This document shows, piece after piece, positions 43,373 through 54,318 of a DNA stretch of 64,000 nt; the first letter of the stretch is position 1; every line of letters starts with the position of its first letter. The stretch is from assembly GCA_905213725.1 (NCBI GenBank), contig CAJMJM010000001.1, positions 1-64,000 of the forward strand. The letters run 5' to 3'. Origin of the DNA: Collinsella aerofaciens (lineage in GTDB: Bacteria > Actinomycetota > Coriobacteriia > Coriobacteriales > Coriobacteriaceae). Both the position numbers and the translations under genes were made by a program. The notes under the pieces were generated by a model. That model was not told the origin of the DNA, did not search any database, and saw only the letters and a program-made list of their open reading frames with translations.

Positions 43373-46300
43373 GTGCTCGAGGGGCGCGACTGGACGAATG
43401 CTGACGCGTTTGAGTTTGGCCTGACATCCGAGAGCGGCGCCCCGATGCCTGCGGCTAGGACTGCGACCGTGCGCAAGGCTGACCTGGACCAGGGCAAGGC
43501 TGCCATCGACTTCGGCACGATCGAATACACCGAACCTGGCACGTACGTCTACAAGGTCAGTGAAAAGCATGCCGGGACCACGAATGACGGCATCGCCTAC
43601 AGCAAAAACGTCGCGGAGAACACCGTGACGGTAACGCCCGACAAGGAGGGCGAGCTCAGCGCCGCTGTGAAGGTGGCCTGGAGTGAAGCCGAAGTGACCG
43701 AGTTCAAGAACGTCTACGCTGCGGATCCTGTTGAGTCCAGCGTTACCGACCAGATTACCGTGGCCAAGTCCCTGACCGGGCGCGACTTGACGGAAGGCGA
43801 GTTCAGTTTTGAGCTGCGCGAGGTTAAGGGCGAGGACTCTGAGCTTATCGAGACCGTTGCGAACGCCGCCGACGGCAAGGTGACGTTCAGCACCATCAAG
43901 TACACCGAGATCGGCCAGCACACCTACATGCTGCGTGAGGTCAAGGGCGACGCCGGTGGCATTACCTATGACGATACGATCTACACTGTCGTGACGACCA
44001 TTGCCGATAACGGCAAGGGCCAGCTGGCCGCTACGCACGAGCTGAAGGGCGCCAAGGACGTCAAGAGCATCGAGTTCAAGAACGCCTACACCACAAATGC
44101 TGCCGAGGCATCGCTTACGGGCATCAAGAACCTGCAGGTCGCCGACGGCTTGACCCCGGCTGACATTGCCGGCAAGTTCACCTTTACCGTGACCGGTGAA
44201 GAGGGCGCACCCATGCCCGCGAACGCGAGTGTGACCAATGATGCCAAGGGCAAGGTCGACTTTGGCAAGATTACCTTTACGCTCGACGACCTTAACAAGG
44301 CTCTGGGCGAGAAGCCCGAGAAGCGCGAGCACACCTTTACCTACACCGTGACCGAGTCCGGCGAGGTCGCTGGCGTGACCAACGACGCCAAGCTGTCGCG
44401 CGAGGTTTCCTTCACCGTGACTGATGACGGCAAGGGCAATCTGAGCGTATCCCACAAGCCGGACGGCGATGTGGCATTTACGTTCACCAATACCTATAAC
44501 GTGACGCCTGTCGAGACGAGCGTCACCGACCAGATTACCGCGACCAAGGTCCTGACCGGGCGCGAGCTTGCTGCCGGCGAGTTCTCCTTCGAGCTCGTCG
44601 AGGGCGAGGGCGAGGACGCCAAGGTTATCGCCACCGGCACTAACGCCGCCGATGGCAAGATCACGATGAGCGCCGTGAAGTACACCAAGGCCGGAACGCA
44701 CGCCTACACGCTGCGCGAGGTCAAGGGCGGAACCATCAGCAAGGGCGTCACCTACAGCGATGCCGAGTACACCATCGAGACCACCATCACGGACAACGGC
44801 GACGGTACGCTCAGCGCCACGCATGTTCTGAAGGACGACGTCAAGGCTGCAACTTTCGAGAACGCTTACAGCGTGACCCCGCTCGACGCAGAGTTCGACT
44901 TTGGCCTGGGCAAGGCCATCGACGGTCGCGACTGGACGGACTCCGACAAGTTCAGCTTTACCATTACCGCTTCCGAGGGCACCCCGCTGCCCGATCCCGC
45001 AACCGTAACCGTGAGTAAGAAGGACGCGAAGGACGGCATCGCCGCCATCAAGTTCGGCAAGATCCACTACACGGCTGCCGGAACCTACAAGTATGAGATC
45101 CGCGAGAACGCGGGTAATACGGTCGGCATGACGTATGACTCCCACGTCGCGACCGCCGAAGTAACCGTGACCGAGGACGGCGATGGCAACCTGACCGCCA
45201 ACGTCACCAAGAAGGAAAACGGACGCTTTACCAACACGTACCGCACTGAGCTTAACTACACCGCGGCCGGCGGTCTGTGGCTCAGCAAGTATCTGGACGG
45301 CCGCCCCATGACCGAGGGCCAGTTCACCTTTACCGTGACACCTGCTGACGACGCTTCGGCTCGCGCGCTCGGTCTGCTGCCCGGGGCCAACAGCTTCAAG
45401 TCTCCCGAAGCGGCAGAGGCAACGGTCGGACTGATCGACATTCTGGCTGGTCATGAGGTTAAATTTACGCAGGCTGACGCCGGCAAGACCTTCAAGTACA
45501 CCGTGGCCGAAAAGAACGACGGCCAGCCCGGTTACACCTACGATGACGCCGTACGCACGGTGACGATCGCCATCGCCGACGACACCGCCGGTACGCTCAC
45601 TGCTACGACGACCGTTTCCGGTGGTCCCGAGGGCACGCATGAGACGGTCCACAAGAGTGGCGAGAACAAGGTCGAGAAGGCCCTGGTGCCGTTCCACAAC
45701 AGTTACAGCGCTACGACCAACACGCCTGGCGGCACCGCCGCTCAGGTCGTTGCCACCAAGACTCTGACCGGCCGCCCGATGGCCGACGGCGAGTTCTGGT
45801 TCGGCATCGCCTATCAGGGTGAGCTTGTGGCATACGAAAACCTCAAGCCCAATATCGGCGGGCACGTGAGCTTTGATACGCTGCACTACGACACTAAGAT
45901 GCTTGCTAATCTTGAGGCTGCTGGGCTTGCCCATCGTACCGACAAGGACGGTAAGCTTGCCTGGACCATTAACTACACGGCCTACGAAGATTTATTCGGG
46001 CTGCCGAATGGCGTTTCCGCTACAACGTGGAGCTTTGGCTTTAAGGTTATCGTCGTCGACAACGGTGACGGTACCCTGACGGCGACGGTCGACTACGGCG
46101 GCGTCGAGCCCTTGTTCGAGAACGTCTACGGCGCCGACGCCGTGGATGCCGCGCTCACCGGTACTAAGAAGCTCCAGGTTGCCGAGGGCCTGACCCCGGC
46201 CGACATCACGGGTAAGTTCACCTTTACCGTGACCGCCGACGAGGCAGGTGCCCCGATGCCCGAGCGCACGACCGTAACCAACGACGCAGCCGGTAACGTG

Positions 46301-47563
46301 GACTTTGGCAAGATCCACTTTACGCTCGAGGACCTCAACCGCGCTCTGGGCGTGACGGACGATGCGACCGATAAGGCCGAGGCGGACGAAGCTGACGAGG
46401 CCGAGGCCGACGAGGCAGAGGCTGAAGAGGCCGACCCCGCCGCTGACGCCAATGTCGACGAGTCCGAGCCTGCGGCCCCCACCGCTCCGCGCTCGCACAC
46501 CTTTGCCTATACGGTGACCGAGACCGGCAGCGCCCCTGGCGTGACCAACGATGCCAACGCCACGCGCAAGGTTTCCTATACCGTGACTGACGACGGCGCC
46601 GGACATCTGAGCGTCGTGCGCAACGGCGACGACGGTGCGGCCTTCACATTCATCAACACCTACAGCGTAACGCCCACCGACTCTGTCGTGACCGATCAGG
46701 TCAAGACGGTCAAGCGTCTGACCGGACGCGACCTTGCAGCCGGCGAGTTCACGTTTGATCTGCTCGAGGACGGCGTGGTTGTCGCTAGCGGCACCAACGA
46801 CGCCAACGGCACTGTGACACTGAGCCCGATCCGCTACGAGGCGCCCGGCACGCACACGTACACGCTGCGCGAGGCTTGCCCCAATGCGCTCGGCCTGTAC
46901 AAGGGCGTCACCTATGCCGGTACGACCTACACCGTCGTGGCCACCGTCTCTGACAACGGCGATGGCACACTGGCCGTGACGCACAAGCTCGAGGGAACCA
47001 CCGAGTCGGCTGGTTTTACCAACAAGTATCACGCCATGCCCACCCAAGTCTCCATCGGCGCCATCAAGGTGCTCGAGGGACGCGAGCTCAAGAAGGACGA
47101 GTTCAGCTTTAAGCTCGTTGGCGAGGGCATCGAGTCCACCGTCACCAACGATGCCGACGGTAAGATCAGCTTCGACAAGTTTGAGTACGACGAGCCCGGT
47201 ACGCACGTCTACACCATCAGCGAAGTCAAGGGCGACGAGGCCGGTATGACCTACGACAAGTCCGTCTTTACCGCGACCGTCAACGTGGTCGATGACGGCG
47301 AGGGCAACCTCAAGGCGAACGTCGCCTTTACCAAGGGCGACAGGAGCGTCGAGGGTATCGTGTTCAACAACACGTACAAGAAGCCCGAGACTCCTACGCC
47401 GACACCCGATCCCGGCACGCCCAAGACCGTGACGAACATCGTCAAGACGGTCAAGGGTTTCCTGCCCACCACGGGCGACCAGCAGGCTGCCGCTCTGCTT
47501 ATGGCATTTGTCATCGCCATGGCCGGCGTCGGAGCCCTGGTCTGGGGTATCCGTAAGCGCTAG
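43373..47563 (+). pseudogene. Adhesin C-terminal part: ten isopeptide (CnaB/FctA-like) domains and LPxTG anchor
   Basis: 1,396 codons directly after the amber. About ten tandem beta domains begin with motifs VLEGRDW, SLTGRDL, NLQVADG, VLTGREL, AIDGRDW, YLDGRPM, TLTGRPM, KLQVAEG, RLTGRDL and VLEGREL. Each carries a FSFEL or FTFTV strand and a YTLREV or YTVTE strand typical of self-crosslinking pilin domains. Domain 8 carries an acidic insert (EADEADEAEADEAEAEEAD). The C-terminus is FLPTTGD, a hydrophobic helix and RKR, a sortase signal. No ribosome site or signal peptide precedes this part, so it should not be made alone. Sortase is not in the window. Confidence 0.85.
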
Positions 47564-47576
47564 GCACGCTGGCAGC

Positions 47577-47600
47577 GCCCGGGGCCAGAAGGCCCCGGGC
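47577..47600 (+). terminator. GC-rich hairpin after the adhesin
   Basis: GCCCGGGGCC pairs perfectly with GGCCCCGGGC around AGAA, 13 bases after the stop. No T-run; it probably works together with the next hairpin. Confidence 0.6.
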
Positions 47601-47641
47601 GGCCGGCGGGGAGCCAGAACATAGCCCCACCCCCAGCCCCA

Positions 47642-47686
47642 GCCGCCACGGAGGTATCTCCCTCCTCCGTGGCGGCGCTTTTGTGC
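47642..47686 (+). terminator. Terminator of the adhesin gene
   Basis: GCCGCCACGGAGG pairs with CCTCCGTGGCGGC and is followed by GCTTTTGT. It lies 79 bases after the stop codon. Confidence 0.75.
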
Positions 47687-47703
47687 GTAGGCGAGAAGGG
47701 TTC

Positions 47704-47863
47704 GCCACGAAACCGGCCCATCTACTACGTTTAGCCCCTTACCCCCAACCATGCCGAAAAGCGCAAAAACAAAACCGCAGGTAGAACGCCTGCGGTTTTG
47801 TTCAAAACGAAGGTATGGTCAGGGGTATCGAGTCAAACGTAGTAGATGGGCCGATTTCGTGGC
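47704..47863 (+). repeat. Long palindromic repeat, subtype B, copy 3
   Basis: Ends GCCACGAAACCGGCCCATCT... and inverse GTAGTAGATGGGCCGATTTC to CGTGGC. The core AAAACCGCAGGTAGAACGCC folds on GCCTGCGGTTTTG. Plus orientation, 17 bases after the adhesin terminator. Confidence 0.87.
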
Positions 47864-47883
47864 GGGCGGTTTCGGCTGATCCA

Positions 47884-47915
47884 TTGGGGACGGAGGAAAA
47901 CGGCTCATTTTGGTC
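47884..47915 (+). repeat. Linker element C, copy 3
   Basis: TTGGGGACGGAGGAAAACGG followed by CTCATTTTGG, between B and A. Confidence 0.6.
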
Positions 47916-47955
47916 CCGCGAGGCTGGCGGAGACACTCGTGCAGGGCCGCCCGAA

Positions 47956-48110
47956 CAAAACTATGCCGGTTTACGGGGCTAAGTCACGCGCTCCCAACCA
48001 TGCCGATATCCGTGAAAATAAAACCGCAGGTAGACAAGCCGTCATTTTACGGAAAACGCGGGTATGGATGGGGGCCCTGAGCTTAGCCCCGTAAACCGGC
48101 ATAGTTTTGA
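47956..48110 (+). repeat. Long palindromic repeat, subtype A, copy 3
   Basis: Ends CAAAACTATGCCGGTTTACG... and its exact inverse at 48086-48110. The core AAAACCGCAGGTAGACAAGC, with CCAACCATGCCGATATCCGT on the left folding on ACGGAAAACGCGGGTATGG on the right. Plus orientation. The right end is 60 bases before the response-regulator stop. Confidence 0.87.
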
Positions 48111-48169
48111 AATGGCATTAAATCGATAACAGCTATTTTGCTCTGTCGGAGCGGTTGGCCGTTGGGTAA

Positions 48170-48799
48170 TTACCCTCGCAGGTAGGCGATGGCGATCTGC
48201 GTGCGGTTGCGTAGGCCCATTTTGGCAAGGATCGAGCTGATGTGGTTGCGTACGGTGCCTTCGCCCATATAGGCGGTGGCGGCAATCTCCTTGTTATCGA
48301 GGCCGCGGGCGATGAGCTCGGCGACTTCGAACTCGCGGTCGGTCAGACCGGCAAAGGCGGCGGGCCGGCGGGTCGCGCCGGCCTCGACGTCCGCCCCATC
48401 AAAGTTGATATCTTCGATCGCCTTGCCCTCGAGCACGCGTTTGCCGTCCATGACCTGCGCCAACGCCGGCGGAATGGCAGCGACATCGGTCTTGATCAGG
48501 TAGCCGCGGGCGCCCAGCTTGAGCGCCGACACAATGTACTCGTCATCCGAGAACGTCGTCAGAAACACCACGCGCGCCGCAGGGTCGTGCTCAAGGATCT
48601 CGCGCGCGGCCGAAAGGCCGTCGCGTCCCGGCATCTGGATGTCGAGCAGCGCAATATCGGGTGCGTGCTCGGCGTAGAGCGCCACCGCATCGTTGCCGTT
48701 GGCACCGGTGCCCACCACTTCGATCTGCGGCTGGGCGCCCAAGATAATCTTGAGCGAATCGACCACCAAGCGGTCGTCGTCGACAACGATGAGCCTCAT
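48170..48799 (-). CDS. NarL/FixJ-family response regulator
   Basis: 209 codons. Receiver domain with acidic pocket IVVDDD at the N-terminus, phospho-acceptor Asp53 in ALLDIQMPGRDG, and a conserved T and K (FLTTFSDD, GYLIKTD). The LuxR-type HTH is GLTDREFEVAELIARGLDNK followed by EIAATAYMGEGTVRNHISSI. It follows its kinase with a four-base ATGA overlap. The pair faces away from an ABC exporter operon, the usual target of such systems. Confidence 0.94.
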   Translation of the reverse strand: MRLIVVDDDRLVVDSLKIILGAQPQIEVVGTGANGNDAVALYAEHAPDIALLDIQMPGRDGLSAAREILEHDPAARVVFLTTFSDDEYIVSALKLGARGYLIKTDVAAIPPALAQVMDGKRVLEGKAIEDINFDGADVEAGATRRPAAFAGLTDREFEVAELIARGLDNKEIAATAYMGEGTVRNHISSILAKMGLRNRTQIAIAYLRG

Positions 48800-49941
48800 C
48801 GGCCCTCATCTCCTTGCTGTTTGGGAACGGTGGCAAACACACGCCAGCCGCCGGCGCCGGCACGCGGGCCGGCGGTGAAGGTGCCGCCAAGCGCCTCGAT
48901 GCGCTCGCGCATGGAGGCGAGCCCCATGCCCTCCGCGGTGCCGCGGCCGCTTGCTTGGACCTCACCCACGCCATCGTCGGTAACAATGAGCTGGTAAAAC
49001 GACGGATGCTCCATGCACCGTACGGTGACGGTCTGGGCGCAAGCGTGGCGTATGGTATTGGAGAGCGCTTCGCGCAGGACCGCTGCAAAGCAGTTGGCGA
49101 CGTTTGCGGGCGCATGTTCGGCCATAACTTCAAGCTCAATCTGCGGGCCGCCGTCCGAGCGTGTGCCTTCGACAATGCGTTCGAGCTGCACGGAAAGGTC
49201 GACGGCGTTGTCGTTGAGCGCGTGGACGCTGGCGCGCACAAGCTGGAGCGCCTCGTCAACCGTGCGTTTAACGTCGGCGAAATCGGCGGCGACGCCAGGC
49301 TCGTCGGCGTGGACCACGCGTAGGGCTTCGGCCTGCAGTGAGGCGCGCGTGAGCTGGTGCCCGACGTTATCGTGGATCTCGCGCGCGATGCGGGCGCGTT
49401 CGGCGAGCGTCGCGAGCTCGACTTCGTAGTCCTGGCGATCGGCAAGATCGCGGTTGCGCGCCTCGAGCGCGAGGGCTCGTTCCTGCAGCTCGTCGCGGGT
49501 GCGGCGCATGCGCCGCTGCTCGCGCTCCAACTGGGCGGTGCGTAGCGATAGCAAGGTGGCGGCAACCGAAAGGATGGCGGTCAGCAGGAGCGTTCGTGCG
49601 GTAAGCGCATCGGCGCGAAGGTCCGCGACGAGCGCAAAGGCAAAGACGGAGCCAATGCCCAACGCGACCCAGGCGTGCTCGCGGCGCACGCGTCGCGCGA
49701 TGTCATAGAGGGCGAGAGGCGCAAACGGCACAAACGGCGGCACGAAGACAGCCGCGATGATGCAGGCGTAGCTCGCTGCCTCGCTTGCGCGTCGGGTGCG
49801 TTTCCCCTGTGCGACCTCGGCCAGCGAGGTGGCAATAATGCCAAGGCAAAACGCCACAACCAGACGAGCGTCCACGGCAAGACCCATGGCGGCCGCAATA
49901 CAGCACGCCAGCACGATCGATTTGTCGAAAAGCCTGTTCAT
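48796..49941 (-). CDS. Membrane histidine kinase, HisKA_3 type
   Basis: 381 codons. About five hydrophobic segments in the first 150 residues (SIVLACCIAAAMGLAVDARL, FVPPFVPFAPLALYDIA, LLLTAILSVAATLLSL). A coiled coil follows, then the phospho-His in ERARIAREIHDNVGHQLTRA. The ATPase domain has REALSNTIRHACAQ and VTDDGVGEVQASGRGTAEGM followed by GLASMRERIEALGG. The open frame reaches 50121 but ATG 49941 begins the first membrane helix. Sensor input is unknown; the short extracellular loops suggest intramembrane sensing. Confidence 0.92.
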   Translation of the reverse strand: MNRLFDKSIVLACCIAAAMGLAVDARLVVAFCLGIIATSLAEVAQGKRTRRASEAASYACIIAAVFVPPFVPFAPLALYDIARRVRREHAWVALGIGSVFAFALVADLRADALTARTLLLTAILSVAATLLSLRTAQLEREQRRMRRTRDELQERALALEARNRDLADRQDYEVELATLAERARIAREIHDNVGHQLTRASLQAEALRVVHADEPGVAADFADVKRTVDEALQLVRASVHALNDNAVDLSVQLERIVEGTRSDGGPQIELEVMAEHAPANVANCFAAVLREALSNTIRHACAQTVTVRCMEHPSFYQLIVTDDGVGEVQASGRGTAEGMGLASMRERIEALGGTFTAGPRAGAGGWRVFATVPKQQGDEGR

Positions 49942-50140
49942 ACGGGTATTGTACGCGAAGCTACGCGTGGTGGAGGGGCCGCCTAGCGCAACCGTGACAT
50001 TCCTCCCGCACGGTGGGGCGGTCGCGTCAGCGGGCCACGCGACCGAGCCCCCGCACTCGTGACAAAGCTCACTGGTGCGCGCCGTCCGCTCCTGCGATGA
50101 TGCAATCGTACCGGGCCGCAATCAACAGAAGGGCCGCCTC

Positions 50141-51079
50141 ATGACAGACATCGTCCACGTCGAAAACCTCGTCAAGCGCTACGACGATCTTATCGCGCTC
50201 GACCACTTTAACCTGAGCATTGCCCCCGGCGAGATCTTTGGCCTGCTGGGCCCCAACGGCTCGGGCAAGACTACGTCCATCAACTGTATTCTGCAGCTGC
50301 TTGCCTACGACAAAGGCGCCATCGAGCTGTTCGGCGAACCCATGACGCCCGCCCGCTACGACCTCAAGCGCCGCATCGGCGTGGTGCCGCAGCAGGTGGC
50401 GGTGTTTGACGAGCTCACGGTGCGCGAGAACATCGACTATTTCTGCAGCCTTTACGTCAACGACCGCAAGCGCCGCCGCGCGCTGGTGGACGAGGCCATC
50501 GACTTTGTCGGGCTGGGCGACTTTACCAAGTTCCGCCCCGGTAAGCTCTCGGGCGGCCTAGCGCGACGCCTCAACATCGCCTGCGGTATCGCGCACAAGC
50601 CCGAGCTCATCTTCTTTGACGAGCCCACGGTGGCGGTCGACCCGCAGAGCCGCAACGCCATCCTGGAGGGCATCTGCCGCCTGCGCGACGAGGGCGCCAC
50701 AGTGGTGTATACCAGCCATTACATGGAGGAAGTCGAGCAGATTTGCAGCCGCATCATGATCATGGACGGCGGGCGCGTGCTGGCGCAGGGCACCAACGAC
50801 GAGCTCAAGCGCATGATTCAGATGGGCGAGCGCGTGACCGTCGAGGTCGGCGCCGTCGAGGCCGCCACGGTCGAGCGGCTGCGCGCCCTCGAGCATGTGC
50901 TTTCGGTTGAGCTGTCCGGCGGCGAGCTCGTCTGCACCTGCGAGGCGAGTCCGCACAATCTGGTCGACATCCTCGACACGCTGCGCACCGCCGACGTTGC
51001 GCTCGGCCGCGTGTGGAGCGAGCCGCCGACCCTCAACGACGTGTTCCTCGAGATCACCGGCCGCGAGCTGCGCGACTAG
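50141..51079 (+). CDS. ABC-2 type exporter, ATP-binding subunit
   Basis: 312 codons. Walker A LLGPNGSGKTTSINCI, Q-loop VVPQQVAVFDELTVREN, signature LSGGLARRLNIACG, Walker B ELIFFDEPTVAVDPQSR and H-loop VVYTSHYMEE. The C-terminal extension (VEVGAVEAATVERLRALEHV) is that of drug or antibiotic exporters. GAAGGGCCGCC precedes ATG 50141; the 50075 opening is not supported. It starts a three-gene operon with two different permeases and lies divergent from the two-component system. Confidence 0.94.
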   Translation: MTDIVHVENLVKRYDDLIALDHFNLSIAPGEIFGLLGPNGSGKTTSINCILQLLAYDKGAIELFGEPMTPARYDLKRRIGVVPQQVAVFDELTVRENIDYFCSLYVNDRKRRRALVDEAIDFVGLGDFTKFRPGKLSGGLARRLNIACGIAHKPELIFFDEPTVAVDPQSRNAILEGICRLRDEGATVVYTSHYMEEVEQICSRIMIMDGGRVLAQGTNDELKRMIQMGERVTVEVGAVEAATVERLRALEHVLSVELSGGELVCTCEASPHNLVDILDTLRTADVALGRVWSEPPTLNDVFLEITGRELRD

Positions 51080-51088
51080 GGGGCGGCC

Positions 51089-52276
51089 ATGTTCAACACT
51101 ATCATCACCACGGTCAAGACGCTGCTGCGTCGGCCGAGCACATTGGTCTGGGGCGCGGTCTTTCCCATCGCGCTTTCCACGATGTTCATGTTTATGTTTG
51201 CGAATCTGAGCTCCGACGGCACGGTCGACCCGGTGCCGGTGGCCGTTGTCGCTGACGAAGCCTGGGACGCCTCGACCTTTAAGGATGTGGCGACGTCGCT
51301 TGCCAAGGAGGGCGACGACCAGCTGCTCGAGATCCACGAGTGCGACGATGCAGCCGACGCGAACCGTGCGCTTAAGGCCGGCGAGGTCGCGGGCATCTAT
51401 ACGGTCGACGACGCGGGCACGCCCAAGCTCACGCTGCTTTCGAGCTATGACAACTCGCGCGCCTCGTCGGTGCTCACCGACCGCAGCATTCTGGAGACGG
51501 TGGCAAGCTCGTATACGCAAAATGCCGAGCTCATGTCCCAGATTGCCCAGGACAACCCGGCGGCGCTCGCCGACCCGGAGGCGGTTGCGCGCGCCCTGTC
51601 GCTCGAGGGCGGCACCCGCCGCGTTAGCCTGACGCGCACCACGCCCGATGGCACGGTCATCTACTACTACGCGCTCTTTGGCCTGGTTGCGATGATGTCT
51701 GCCGAGTTTGCTGCCTTGAGCGTCGTCGATTTGCAGCCCAATCTGTCGGGCCTTGGCGCGCGCCGCTGCGTGGGCGGCCTTTCCAAGACGGCGTCGCTGG
51801 CCGGCATCTTTGTCGGCTCGTGGCTGGTCTCCTTCGCCTCGATGACGATCGCGATTGGCTATGTGCGCCTGGTCGTGGGCGTCGACTTTGGCGGGCGCGA
51901 GGGACTGTGTCTGGTGGGCGGCGCCGCTTCCGCGCTTGCCGCCACGGGCCTGGGGCTCTTTGTGGGCACGCTTCCCGTTAAGGGCGGCAAGGCGTCCAAG
52001 TCCGGCATCCTTACGGGCTTTGCTACCACGTGCGCCCTGTTCGCCGGCCTCTACGGCGAGCCGGCGATGGCGCTTGCCGACGACGTCGCCCGCGCCTGCC
52101 CTGCCGAGTGCTGGCTCAACCCCGTCAAGCTTATCTGCGACATGTTCAACCGCCTGTATTTCTTTGAGGACCTGGGCCCCTTTGCCGTTCGCGCCGGCGC
52201 ACTGGTCCTTATGGCGCTGCTGTTCGTTGCCGCCGCCACGCTGATCTTTGGAAGGAGCCGCTATGAGCACCTTTAA
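51089..52276 (+). CDS. ABC-2 type permease, first subunit
   Basis: 395 codons, ABC-2 membrane topology: one N-terminal helix (LVWGAVFPIALSTMFMFMF), a large extracellular domain (about residues 40-190), then about five helices (YYYALFGLVAMMSAEFAALS, GIFVGSWLVSFASMTIAIGY). The region resembles YhgE/Pip-like exporters only loosely. It starts 9 bases after the ATPase gene and overlaps the next permease by 14 bases. Confidence 0.85.
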   Translation: MFNTIITTVKTLLRRPSTLVWGAVFPIALSTMFMFMFANLSSDGTVDPVPVAVVADEAWDASTFKDVATSLAKEGDDQLLEIHECDDAADANRALKAGEVAGIYTVDDAGTPKLTLLSSYDNSRASSVLTDRSILETVASSYTQNAELMSQIAQDNPAALADPEAVARALSLEGGTRRVSLTRTTPDGTVIYYYALFGLVAMMSAEFAALSVVDLQPNLSGLGARRCVGGLSKTASLAGIFVGSWLVSFASMTIAIGYVRLVVGVDFGGREGLCLVGGAASALAATGLGLFVGTLPVKGGKASKSGILTGFATTCALFAGLYGEPAMALADDVARACPAECWLNPVKLICDMFNRLYFFEDLGPFAVRAGALVLMALLFVAAATLIFGRSRYEHL

Positions 52277-53468
52277 GACCGCGCTTCGCATGGCGCTGGC
52301 GCACCCGTTCTACCTGCTCATCTATACGGTGTTCATCTCGCTCATGGGCGTATTCATCGCGGCATCGGTGAGCTGGAACTCGTCGCAGTTCACCGAGTAC
52401 AAGCCCTACGATGCCAACGTGATTGTGGTCGACCGCGACGACAGCGACCTTTCGCGTGCGCTTACCAAGCATCTGGGTTCGCGCTTTGAGCTGGTCACGG
52501 GCGTCGGCGACGATGCGTACAATCTTGCGGACGCGCTCTCCAAGAGCAACAGTGCCAAGGGCAGCGCCGACTGCGTGTTCTTTATCCCGGAGGGGTTTGA
52601 GGGCGACCTCGTTGCGGCCGCTTGCGCGGGGGAGTCCCTGCCCAAACTCGACGTGACGTACGGCTCCGGCACCATGGCGGCGGCGCTTTCGTCTGCCGAG
52701 GCCTCGCGCTGGATCTCGCTCGCGGGCGCTGCGGCGGCACTTGAGCCCACTGCCTCCAACGGTGACGTCGCCAAGGCGGCCGAGCATGCGGCCGCGAAGC
52801 GTGCGGAGGTCGAGATCGATCAGGTCAAGGTCGACTCGACGGCCGCCGCCACGCTCGAGTCGTATTTCAACTTTGGTGCGTACGCGATTATCTCGTCGGT
52901 CATCGTGTCGGTGGGTCTGGTGTTCTCGGGCATGAACGAGCCCGAGCGCGTGCGTCGTATGGATGCCGGTCCAATCTCCGAGCGCCGGCGCTCGCTTGCC
53001 GTGTTTGCGGCCGCCGCCGTGATCACCGTCTGCATCTGGTTTGTGTCGAGCATGATGGGCGTCGTGGGCTTTGCCGGTGCGGTCGCTGAGGTTGGCGTGG
53101 ACCGTGTGTGCTTGGCGCTGGCAGCGACGTTTGCCCTGGCGTGCACGCCGCTGGCCGTTGGCTTTGCGCTGTCGAGCCTGGGTGCGCGCGAGGAGCTGCT
53201 CAACGGCGTGGGCAACTTACTCGGCATGCTCATGACGTTTTTGGGCGGCGCCTGGATGCCGCTGTCGCTCATGGGCTCGGCCGTGCAGACCGTGGCGCAT
53301 TTTGTGCCGACATATTGGGTGAACGACGCGATCAGCAAGGCACTCGCCTCGGATTTAACGTCCACCGTGCTGGGCGACATCGCCTGCGACCTGGGCGTCA
53401 CGGCACTCTTCGCCGTGGCCATCGCCGCCGCAGGCCTCGCCCTCGCACGCACCAAATCCCACGCCTAG
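52263..53468 (+). CDS. ABC-2 type permease, second subunit
   Basis: 401 codons with the same plan as the preceding gene: N-terminal helix (YLLIYTVFISLMGVFIAAS), an extracellular domain with VIVVDRDDSDLSRALTKHLG, then a membrane block (YAIISSVIVSVGLVFSGMNE, ALAATFALACTPLAVGFALS, LLGMLMTFLGGAWMPLSLMG). The two permeases probably form a heterodimer. GGAAGGAGCC precedes ATG 52263, inside the previous gene. Confidence 0.88.
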   Translation: MSTFKTALRMALAHPFYLLIYTVFISLMGVFIAASVSWNSSQFTEYKPYDANVIVVDRDDSDLSRALTKHLGSRFELVTGVGDDAYNLADALSKSNSAKGSADCVFFIPEGFEGDLVAAACAGESLPKLDVTYGSGTMAAALSSAEASRWISLAGAAAALEPTASNGDVAKAAEHAAAKRAEVEIDQVKVDSTAAATLESYFNFGAYAIISSVIVSVGLVFSGMNEPERVRRMDAGPISERRRSLAVFAAAAVITVCIWFVSSMMGVVGFAGAVAEVGVDRVCLALAATFALACTPLAVGFALSSLGAREELLNGVGNLLGMLMTFLGGAWMPLSLMGSAVQTVAHFVPTYWVNDAISKALASDLTSTVLGDIACDLGVTALFAVAIAAAGLALARTKSHA

Positions 53469-53474
53469 CCACCT

Positions 53475-53501
53475 AGTCATTTAAGAACGTCCCCAATGAC
53501 T
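53475..53501 (-). repeat. GGGGACG-loop hairpin 11
   Basis: AGTCATT and AATGACT arms (perfect) enclose TAAGAACGTCCCC, reverse orientation. It lies 7 bases after the permease stop. Confidence 0.75.
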
Positions 53502-53596
53502 GGTCTGAAATAAATCCCAAGCCTCGCTCCAAAATAGTTCGCCAAGGTTTACTATTACGCTCATAAAGTAGTATGAGGCTAACAATGGGGGATACC

Positions 53597-54310
53597 ATGG
53601 CAACGCAGGAAGCCTATGTCCAGGTTAAGGATCTCAAAAAGCATTACGGCGACGGTGATGCACGCCTGACGGTACTCGATGGCATCGACGCGTCCATCAA
53701 CCGCGGCGAGATCTGCGTCATGCTGGGGCCCTCGGGCTCGGGCAAGTCGACCTTTCTCAACCTGATCGGCGGCCTGGAGGATGCCGACGGCGGTTCTATC
53801 ATGGTGGACGGCTGCGACCTCACGGTGCTCAAGCCTACCGACCTGGGCGAGTATCGCCGCCGTGAGCTGGGCTTTGTCTTTCAGTTCTACAACCTGGTGC
53901 CCGACCTCACCATCAAGGAAAACATCGAGGTCACGGCACACCTGTCCAAAAAGCCGCTCAACATTGACGGCCTGCTACGCTCGCTGGGCCTCTACGAGCA
54001 CCGCAACAAGTTCCCGCGCCAGGTTTCGGGCGGCCAGCAGCAGCGCTGCGCCATCGGCCGTGCGCTCGTCAAAAACCCGGGCCTGCTGCTGTGCGACGAG
54101 CCCACCGGTGCGCTCGACTATAAGACGTCCAAGGAAATCTTGCAGCTCATGGAGGATGTCAACCGCACCTACGGCTGCACCATCATCATTGTCACCCACA
54201 ATGCCGCCATCGCGCGCATGGCCAATCGCGTGCTGCGCCTGCGCGACGGGCGCATCGTCGAGGATGAGCTCAACGAGTCGCCCGTCTCGGCCGCCGAGCT
54301 CGATTGGTAG
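53597..54310 (+). CDS. ABC transporter ATP-binding protein, MacB/LolD type
   Basis: 237 codons. Walker [39 protein letters not shown], signature [19 protein letters not shown], Walker [20 protein letters not shown] and H-loop [14 protein letters not shown]. Three in-frame ATG codons exist at 53573, 53585 and 53597; GGGGGA 5-6 bases before 53597 favours the last. Paired with the FtsX-like permease that starts 8 bases after it. Such pairs often export peptides or act in envelope stress. Confidence 0.93.
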   Translation: MATQEAYVQVKDLKKHYGDGDARLTVLDGIDASINRGEICVMLGPSGSGKSTFLNLIGGLEDADGGSIMVDGCDLTVLKPTDLGEYRRRELGFVFQFYNLVPDLTIKENIEVTAHLSKKPLNIDGLLRSLGLYEHRNKFPRQVSGGQQQRCAIGRALVKNPGLLLCDEPTGALDYKTSKEILQLMEDVNRTYGCTIIIVTHNAAIARMANRVLRLRDGRIVEDELNESPVSAAELDW

Positions 54311-54318
54311 GCGGCGCC

